A stretch of DNA of 64,000 bases from Neoarius graeffei (Eukaryota; Chordata; Actinopteri; Siluriformes; Ariidae), in contig NC_083570.1 in the NCBI RefSeq assembly GCF_027579695.1, forward strand, positions 8,790,793-8,854,792, given 5' to 3'. Shown here one piece after another: positions 55,816-64,000 of the stretch. Both the position numbers and the translations under genes were made by a program. Within the stretch, counting starts at the first letter, position 1; each line of letters begins with the position of its first letter. The notes under the pieces were generated by a model. It ran no database searches. It was not told the origin of the DNA and was given only the letters and a program-made list of their open reading frames with translations.

Positions 55816-56225
55816 AAGCCAAGTTTATTTGTATAGCGCTTTTAACAAACATTGTCGCAAAGCAGCTTTACAGAATTTGAACGACTTAAAACATGAGCTA
55901 ATTGTATCCCTAATCTATCCCCAATGAGCACGCCTGTGGCGACGGTGGCAAGGAAAAACTCCCTCAGACTACATGAGGAAGAAACCTCGAGAGGAACCAG
56001 ACTCAAAAGGGAACCCATCCTCATTTGGGCAACAACAGACAGCATGACTATAATATTAATAGTTTTAACATGAGGACAGTTTCGTTGATGTTATAATTCT
56101 TCATTGATGGAAACTTGAGTGCAAAACTGTTCATGATAACTGCAGTCCTAAAGTTAGCAAGTCAACTTTAGTCCTCAGCCATAAAAGCATTACTGTAAGA
56201 GTCCAGAGCGTCTTCCAGGTACAAG
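55814..56225 (-). repeat. LINE 3' tail, second copy
   Basis: Follows the tail of the LINE at 50664-52040 closely (AAGTTTATTTGTATAGCGCT, GGAACCAGACTCAAAAGGGA, GATGGAAACTTGAGTGCAAA). No coding part. A SINE end (CACTACACCACCGTGCTGCC) abuts at 56243-56262. Confidence 0.65.
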
Positions 56226-56653
56226 TCCAGTAACAGTGCTAACCACTACACCACCGTGCTGCCCAGATAATGCAGATTCGGCTTGGCTACATGCAGGATA
56301 GCACCTGTGAAGAGAGCAAACAATGCAGTGGCTACACAGCTTTGTATTACACTAACTTTCACAGGAAAAGGTTCCAGTTCTTCATCTTCACAGAGAACAG
56401 AAACAGTCATCCCATCATGGAGAAGACGAATCATTGTGATCAGTTTATCTGGGCACAAGGAATTCTCCAAAGAACCTCTCTATTCACTGAGAGCAAGAGA
56501 TACTAAGAAATACTGAATAACGTAGAACTCCAGCATCATGAAGCTGAGAAATTTATTGGACTTATTGTCTTTTTTTTTAACGAGACTAAAAAGCTGCTGT
56601 TCCATTAAACCCAGTTACAGTATGACACACAGCAGGGACCGAATAAGCCATTC
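56226..56653. other. Stretch before the segmental duplication
   Basis: On the minus strand 56470-56246 reads MENSLCPDKLITMIRLLHDG, a piece like the RT part of RTE/Rex3-type LINEs. The rest shows nothing recognisable. Confidence 0.4.
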
Positions 56654-57997
56654 ATCTCATCATGAATCAATATTGTTGATTATATTTATGATAAGACAAG
56701 TTTTCAGTCTGTTCTGATGTGAGTTCAGCAAAAATATTGAAAATGGTTCATTTTGTTGCAGGGTCACGTGTCCATGAGCATCCTCTAGTGGTCAGAAATG
56801 ATAAGACAAGTTTAAATTGCAGTCATTTAAATTTAATGAATAAATCACTCAATTTTTCATTTTCTGAAAATTTATAAAGAAATAAATGGCTAAAGTGAGA
56901 TAAAGGAATTCTTTAAAGTGAATTTGATTTTATTGTCGCCTACACATGAATGTTAAATGGTAAATGTGGCCAGAGATCGATTTCTGTACTTCAATAGAAA
57001 GTATCATGTATGTAATTTGTTCTTTTCCCATTTTGTCCTTTCTTTCTGTCCATGGTGAAATCACATTTTAAAATCAGAACTCCAGATAGAATTCTATAAT
57101 ATGCGAATACAATCGAGTTGTTATTTGGAGGCTCAGTTTTACAGAGTAGCACCACATCACTGAAAAACAACAAAACAAAAAAAACCCAGCAGCCTTTCAA
57201 CATCAATTCTGTATCTTCACTAAAAGACACACAAGAGGATTTACAGCAGGACCGTGTCTTACTACAAGCACTAAAAACTACCACATTGTGTTCATTAAGG
57301 ATGGAAATAAAGCAGAAATATTTCACTGTCATCTGCACTTCAGTGTCATTTGTTCTGCTGAAATATTTTCCTCATTCTGTCAGTTTGGAATTTAGTGAGG
57401 AGTGAAAATGAATCGAAATAAATGACTCTTTATTCCCACAAGGGGAGTCAAAACCTGATTTGATTTATTTTGCATTGTTTATTGCTAATAGAAGTCCCAC
57501 TTTCTCATGTACAGATTGTTGAGATGGAAATGAAGTTGGTAGATGAATATGTTTGAGATCAGAGATCCTGAGTCGCCTCAGTCAGTCATTAGATGTGTCT
57601 TTGAGAAGTAGGAGAACACTGGAGAACCAGGAGGAAACCCACACTGACACGGGTCATTTTACCTTTGGGTCATTTTAACATTGTTAACAGACTGAAATGA
57701 ATCTCCTGAAAGGCAGAAGAAAGAAATCTGCGAGTAGTGTTTACACAAGACTTTATCTAATCCCAGTCAGTGCAGGGTTCAAACCCCATCCACTAGAAAT
57801 ATCATTAAAATCAAAGGGAAAGGCAGAGACGAGGCGAAATCATCAACAGGAGATCTATCCAGAATAAACATGGCTCACAACTGAGGAGATTTACTAACAC
57901 ACTGGAAGGGTTCACAGTTACTGTAGGATCATTGTGCATTTTATAACAACAGACAGGAAATGAGTGGAGGAAGTGAAGTTATTCAAAATGTGTAAAG

Positions 57998-58011
57998 GCG
58001 CCCTCTGGTGG
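57998..58011 (-). promoter_or_regulatory. CTCF-like motif, duplicate copy
   Basis: Same 14 bases as 1339-1352, kept unchanged in the duplicated flank. Confidence 0.4.
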
Positions 58012-58910
58012 TCTGGAGGAGAAATGTCCAGGTTAAATATTAGTGTTCATCCACGTTTCTTTTATTTTTATTTGTGAACACACAGGTCGAAAATAATTTC
58101 ACGTCAATGAGCTGTTACTATAGAAACAAGAACGTATTCGTGCAAGCCCATTAATATAAACCTGCACTACTGTCAGAGCTGCTTTTATAGAAAATTAGTC
58201 AAGACCTTCTGACCAATCAGAATAGACAACTGGAACAGATTTTTTTTTTTTTGCTTTATTTGATTGAAAATGAAAAGGATTAAAATTTTTTTTCCAACAA
58301 TCGTTCAGAATCTAAATCAGGAGTCAGACCACAGACAGATCCAGTTCACAGAGACAGATTTATCATCATTATTCACACACACAATATATGACAACATTAA
58401 AAGAGATGTTTTTTGGAGGAAAGTCAGTTGTAGGTTTACAGTGATTTTCACAAACACATATTTAAGACACTGTAGTTATTTCCCACAGATTAAATTATCT
58501 AAAAATATCCATCCAAAGTGGAGAAAAACCCCGTTGCGTATCAATACAGCGGCTTGCTGACATCCTGACCTCAGTATTAAAAGCTTCTGTCTGAAAATGA
58601 GTTCAGCACAGAAACTCCATCACTGGGGGAAACTTTATTCTCCTGTGCTCTTATCTTTTAGTCTGCAAAGCTCTGATTGTAATATTTGAATAAAAATCCC
58701 AAACTCACAGATAAACCTGGATTTATAAGCTTCTATCTGCGGGCCAATCATCATCCAGGCTGAATATGGGATGAACACGACATCGGCATATTTTATAATT
58801 TAAATATTAAAATGAGTGTTTTTGTGCAGCTGGATTGTGTTCTAGTGAAACAGACGACTGAGCAACAACGTGGCAACGTGCAGGAATTTTACAGAAAACA
58901 CTACACACTT

Positions 58911-59910
58911 TTATTCTGGATCACACAATCTCACTGTAGAACCAGGAAACCAAAGGAGCGCGAACCTGAGCCCGAACCCAAACCCAGCGTATAGAGTCTG
59001 AGTGAATGTGGTGTGGACTCTGTGGAGGAGCTTCATCGTGTCAGAGACGCTGTAGAAGGACAGAGTTCCTGCACTGTGATCCACATACACTCCTATTCTG
59101 GAGGCTGATGGAACTCTGAGATCAGTCTCAATGTTGTTGTACCAGAAAGAGAGAGAAGAAGAAGAACACCACAGACTCCAGGACTGATTGTTGAATCCAA
59201 ACCCACACTCATTACCCCGTCCTTTCCTGCTGATGTCTTTATATGAGACTGATATGAACACACTATCATCACCGCTCCGCTCCACCTCCCAGTAACAGCG
59301 TCCACACACACTCTCCTTACACAACACCTGCCCCCAGTAATCAAATCTCTCTGGATGATCAGAGTAACGCTGCTCTCTCTCACTCCATCTCACCGCTCTG
59401 TTCTTCTCAGACAGAATGAGGTGACGATGTGCCGTGTTGGGATCCAGAGTCAGATAACAGAAATCTAAAATAAAAGAGAAAAACAAACTGAACAATGTGA
59501 ACATGAATATCCGCGCTGGGGGCGTGGTCACGAAAACAGCAGTTCGGTTGCAGTGAAAACTTTTCTCTGTAGAACCCTGTCACTCCCCCCTCTGGGCTCA
59601 AGAACACAACAAAAGGGCAATAATATAACAGCCAATCAGAATCCAGATACGACAACCAATCAGAATTCAGATACAACAACCAATCAGAATTCAGATACAT
59701 TCAGTTGCCAAGTAAAATTGTAACCTGTCAAAGTTCTCGAGCCCTCGTGCTGTTTTACCGTTAGATCAGGGGTTCTCAACCTTTTGCAACCTGGGCCCCA
59801 CCAAAGCTGGTTCATTGCAGTTGGGGGCCCCTCTTCTCGCCCCGCCCCCATCCCCCCCCAACACACTCACCCGCAGTGACGCCACCCGACCTACAGCACC
59901 TTATATTGAC

Positions 59911-59972
<62 letters not shown>

Positions 59973-60147
59973 CCCTGGGCTAGATTATTATTATTATTAT
60001 TATTTTTTTATTATTATTATTATTATTAGTAGTAGTAGTAGCAGCAGTAGTAGCATTATCCATTCCATAGAAATACATAGGCCTATTATCATTATTAGGC
60101 TATTGTTATAATTGGCAGTAGCACCACATTTCTAATCTGCTTTCGGG

Positions 60148-60187
<40 letters not shown>

Positions 60188-60372
60188 GCCTATTATCATT
60201 ACTAAGCTGTTGGCAGTAGTACAAGACTTATGTTCTTTCAGGCATTATTATTATTATTAGGCCTATTATTATTATTATTATTATTATTATTTATTATTAT
60301 TATTATTATTGCTGTTGTTGGTTGTTGATATTATTATTATTATTATTATTATGCTATTATTATTAATAGGCA

Positions 60373-60403
<31 letters not shown>

Positions 60404-62615
60404 GAGTGTTTTTATTAGGTATTTTTTTAGGCTTATCATTAGCTGGCTATTGATATCATTGGGAATTGGGACCAGGCGTGAATTTAGGTTTTACTTTTTA
60501 CTGTGCCTTTGTGATCTGCATTTGCGTTAATGTGAGACCTGAGCCTGCTTTGCCTTACAAAGATCCTCGATTCTTGGCGAAATGTTTGACAAGCACAGTC
60601 TCAAGTCATCCTCAATTTGCGCACGATTGCGATATTTCGTTTTGAGCGCAGTCGTTTTTGAAAATCCTGCCTCACACAAGTAGGTCGATGCGAATGGGAT
60701 GAGCAGTTTCAAGGCTACGTCACACAGTTGCGGGTACTCCTGCATCAATGCTGCCCAGAATGTCGAAAGAGGGCATGAGGTGAAGACTGCCTTAAGTCTA
60801 CTGTCACTCTTCAGCTCAATAAGCTGTTCCTGCATGTCAACTGGAAGTTCGTCAGCAGTACACACAAATGGATCTCGAACCCACGCAAAAGAGCGATAAT
60901 CCTCTGTGAAGTATGCCGCAAACTGTTTTCTCATTACCGACAGGTGCTCTGACGCTGCTTGAAAGACAGATGAGAAATCGTGGGAAGTGCCTGCATTACT
61001 GATAAAGTCTGCAAGGCTTGGGAACATATCACAGTTCCCCCGACTGATGCGGCCACACACACAAGATTTTATGATAGATTGTTGATAGATTTTATAATAG
61101 TATTGATTTGTATGTAATAGTCCAATGTCCTGCATTTTGACATGGGTAAATGTGTTGCATCTGCTTAGCTACTATAGCCTGTTAGCCCCAGATTTTTTTT
61201 TCCCTCCATACATGAAGCCTACTCACGACCCCCCTGGAGTACCTCCGCGCCCCACCAGGGGGGCGCGCCCCCCCGGTTGAGAACCACTGCGTTAGATCAA
61301 TCACATATCAGCTTAAACTAGCATTCTAAACCTAGTTAAAGATCCCACAGAAGAGAGCGACTCCCCCTGCCAGCCTCATGGAACTGAACAAGTTGACTTA
61401 ATTAAAAAGTTGACTGTTCTATGAAAGGGTGTATTTGCATGATCATTATTATTTTACTAGTGGCATAAAATTGTCTTGAAAAGACGTCAAGAATAATATC
61501 GTTTATCACAATAATTTCTGAGACAATATATCATCCAACAAAATGTATCATGACAAGCCTAGCAGTGTGTGTGTGTGTGTGTGTTTTAGATTTACATTTC
61601 AGAAACTCTCCTCTGCTCTGTGGTTCTGGTCCTGAAATGATCTGAACTGCTGCAGCTGTGGAGAGAAAAATGGAAACATGAGTTTGTGTAAAAGATGGAA
61701 AGAGTTTAAAGTGATCCAGTCAGTTTATTCATTTTAAATCAGTGTTTTAGTTCAAAGTGTCGGGTGAATAAAGTGTCTGCAGAAAAGAAAGCAGGAGCGT
61801 CGCTAAGAAATAACACATCACTGTGTTTCTCCAGCAGGAACAGCTCCTCTTACCATGTGGAGGGATTTTGTTGAATTCCTCCTCACAGAATTCCTCGAGT
61901 CTCTTTTTCAGATCTGAGAGAGAATTCCTCACTCCATCAAATGAGAGATGTTGATGGACAGTGACGCTGGATGTGCAAAAATCTGGTCTTGGGAAGAGAG
62001 GAGAGCGACGTCCAGAAGCTAAAACCTACAGAAAGCAAATGAAATGTAAAACCCACTTGTGATGTCAGATAGGGACATTTATTGTTCCCTTAATGAGAGG
62101 TATTTTAGAGAGTGTGTGAGGAACAGCTGGCTCTGTAGATCAGACAGTGAGTGTTACCTGGAGGAAATGGATGTGATCGTGTGTGTGTGAAAGCTGCTCC
62201 AGCTCAGTGACTCTCCTCTGAAGATCAGCAATCTCCTGCTCCAGTTGCTCCAGGAGTCGTTCAGCTCGACTCAGTTCAGCCTTCTCCTGATCTCTGATCA
62301 GCTCCGTCACCTCCCAGCGCTTTTTCTCCATGGAGCTGATCAGCTCAGTAAAGATCCTCTCACTGTCCTCCACTGCTGTCTGTGCACTGAGCTGTTAGGG
62401 GACACACACACGAGATTTAAAGCTCATCTATCATTCCCTCTCTTACTGGGACTGTAAATGACTCGTTGTCCATGTTGTGTGTTTTTCTAGGAGCAGCTCT
62501 GTCTCTGCTCACTGCTCACCTTTATAGTGTTCACAGCCTGTTTCAGCTCCTGCACCTTCTTCTGCTTCTCCTGGATTCTCTGCTGGGATTTCATCTGCTC
62601 CTCCTTTAACTCACT
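58911..62615 (-). CDS. ftr: finTRIM copy B, partial at window end
   Basis: Exons 2 to 6 on the minus strand: 62615-62520, 62391-62158, 62025-61854, 61655-61596 and 59464-58911, with the same sizes and phases as copy A except small in-frame changes in the last. The RING/B-box exon would be expected near 64245, beyond the window. The coiled-coil exon 3 protein is the same as in copy A. The B30.2 domain differs from A at many residues in surface-loop positions (for example ERSGDDS against ERSGAAG). No stop or frame change is seen in the visible exons. A hAT element sits in the last intron. Presumed RING E3 ligase of the finTRIM family. Confidence 0.9.
59767..61289 (-). mobile_element. hAT transposon, internally deleted
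   Basis: Ends CAGGGGTTCTCAACC and GGTTGAGAACCACTG, with the 8-bp duplication CGTTAGAT at 59759-59766 and 61290-61297. Finding TIRs and an 8-bp duplication together is the hAT signature. Copy A has the empty site at about 3114. The minus strand 61135-60527 encodes 202 residues of a ZBED-like hAT transposase C-terminus with the dimerisation motif (STYLCEAGFSKTTALKTKYR). The N-terminal half is missing. The middle has (TAGA)n and (ATT)n arrays. Confidence 0.9.
59909..60415. repeat. (TAGA)n and (ATT)n microsatellites within the hAT element
   Basis: About 15 GATA/TAGA units, then five separate clusters of ATT units over 430 bp. They sit between the transposase stop and the element's end. Confidence 0.9.
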
Positions 62616-63072
62616 CTGAGGACAAATAAAATACATTCAGCTTTTTATACAGTACGAGCGAACTGGTTCCAAATTAATGTCAGTTCAAAGTACATTCATG
62701 TTTGGCTCTGAAGGTTATGTACTCTGTGTGTGTGTGTGTGAGAGAGAAATGTTCACTAACTGATCTGGGCTGGGTTTCCCGAAAGCCTCTTAAGGCCAAG
62801 AAAGTTTTAAATGACCTCTTAAGATCCATCATCAAGCTTATGTGGTTTTCCCGAACAACATCGTAGCACAAGTCGTCCTTTAGTTTGCTCGGAATTTACG
62901 AGAGACCCGGAGCACTCGTTCAAAACAAAGAGCGACTCGCTCGCTGCCGAATCCACAGAATGCGCATGCGGCTCTGAGGGACTCTCACAGTCAGCGGGGG
63001 AAACTGGGGTTGAATCTGCTGGTGGTGTTCAATTAGTTTTCTTCTACATTGCAAATACATCGAGTTAATTAT

Positions 63073-63640
63073 CAGAGGTGGACAGTAACGAAGTACATTT
63101 ACTTGAGTTCTGTACTGAAGTACACTTTTTGAGTATCTGTACTTTACTTGAGTATTTTTTTTTGCAAACTTATGACTTTAACTTCACTTCATTTGAAAGA
63201 CAAATATCGTCCTTTTTACTCCACTACATTTCTATCAAGGTCCTCGTTACTCGTTACTATGAAGCAGCTTTGAAAGTGGATGTTTTTTTCTTTTCTTTTC
63301 TAAAACGTGATTGGTTTTTCCGCAGGTGACACTGAGACAGTCTATCAGTAATCACTAGGGTCACGTCACGTCCATAGACTGGATAAAATCAAGATCAATG
63401 ATTTCTCCGCAGCATTATTTAACACGATCAGTTGATGGCAGAATGGAAGGAGGCGGTTCTTCTGGGGAATGCACACACCCACGGTTCTATAGCTAGAACC
63501 CATGATTCAGTTTTCTGAAAGGAATAAAAGAGTCATTTTGCTTTAAATGTTTGCTTTGTTTGCCTAAAACAGAGCACATCACAGCCGACAAAAACTCGCC
63601 ATCCCACCTGTGGAAGCATATTGAGGGATATAAACGTTTT
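63073..63640 (+). mobile_element. hAT fragment with BED finger, duplicate copy
   Basis: Same element as 4961-5540 in intron 1 of the duplicated gene, including CLLCLPKT and the HLWKHIE region, where one residue differs from the other copy. Confidence 0.6.
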
Positions 63641-64000
63641 ATTAGCTTGCAGTGAAGTTGTCTGTGCTTTAAGAGTTAGTGATAATGTTGAATTAACTAT
63701 GCAGTCTGATTAGTCAAATGATTTTCTGTGGATCTGCCCGCCAAGTTGCCATAGTCTTGTCCATGGCTAATGTTTACACACAGCTAGTTAACTTGGACAC
63801 TGTTAGTTATGTCCAATACGATTGCCTTTAGCAGCTACTAATGCCTATATAGGGGACGCGAACTGCAAAGACCCACTTTGTCCTGTTGCTCTTTAGACTC
63901 CTTCTTATGAGTGAATTCCGGAAAACCACACACAGAGACAACGTTCATTCTTTAAGAGAGTCTCTCAACTCTCTCTTTTGGTCTGAAGGGCAACGTTATC

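Larger units (their letters stand above)
56654..64000. repeat. Segmental duplication of 1-5890
   Basis: From ATCTCATCATGAATCAATAT onward the sequence follows the window start in order and strand, with few changes, up to the window end, which matches about 5890. The extra length is mostly the hAT insertion at 59767-61289. Differences by eye are a few per hundred bases, plus microsatellite length changes. Confidence 0.93.

Noticed and set aside
1-64000. CRISPR arrays, operons or bacterial-type systems
   Set aside because: All tandem repeats are microsatellites or minisatellites without unique spacers; genes are spliced and vertebrate.

Overview
The window is nuclear DNA of a teleost fish. The evidence is finTRIM genes with the usual exon plan, a class II cytokine receptor gene of the il20ra/crfb8 type, an intron-rich CFAP206 gene, and a dense load of fish-type transposons (Tc1, PIF/Harbinger, hAT, Mermaid/DANA-like SINEs, L2/Rex1-like LINEs, a Gmr1-like LTR element and a retrovirus). 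The SINE and several unnamed dispersed repeats look like those of catfishes, but that placement is inference from memory.

Layout. 1-7000: finTRIM copy A on the minus strand, six exons, complete. 7275-16703: SINEs and the 5' exons of a coiled-coil gene on the minus strand (possibly BEN-type), split close to its start codon by a retrovirus at 9981-16688. 17779-30696: the membrane-proximal, transmembrane and cytoplasmic exons of an il20ra-like receptor on the plus strand. Its 11.3 kb intron holds three Tc1 elements, a SINE, and a Gmr1-like LTR retrotransposon nested in one of the Tc1 copies. 31000-33900: purine-rich simple repeat, a Harbinger-type element, a SINE and the CFAP206 promoter with an X-box. 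33956-46921: complete CFAP206 on the plus strand, 12 exons, about 618 residues. Its introns carry a 13-bp minisatellite, fold-back MITEs, a THAP remnant, Harbinger and Tc1 remnants and a 719-bp palindromic TTAA element. 48729-54287: finTRIM copy C on the plus strand, intact but without B-boxes, its last intron filled by a decayed LINE. 54480-56230: LINE and SINE-like debris. 56654-64000: finTRIM copy B on the minus strand, part of a segmental duplication of 1-5890, with a later hAT insertion at 59767-61289; its RING exon lies beyond the window.

How the genes work. The finTRIMs are TRIM-type RING E3 ligase candidates of fish innate immunity with B30.2 recognition domains. The il20ra-like chain would signal for IL-20/IL-10-family cytokines through JAK-STAT. 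CFAP206 belongs to the axonemal radial-spoke/C1d machinery of motile cilia. The immune genes and the cilia gene are neighbours without evident joint function. No bacterial-type operons, CRISPR arrays or credible tRNA/rRNA genes were seen. All splice sites were read by eye.
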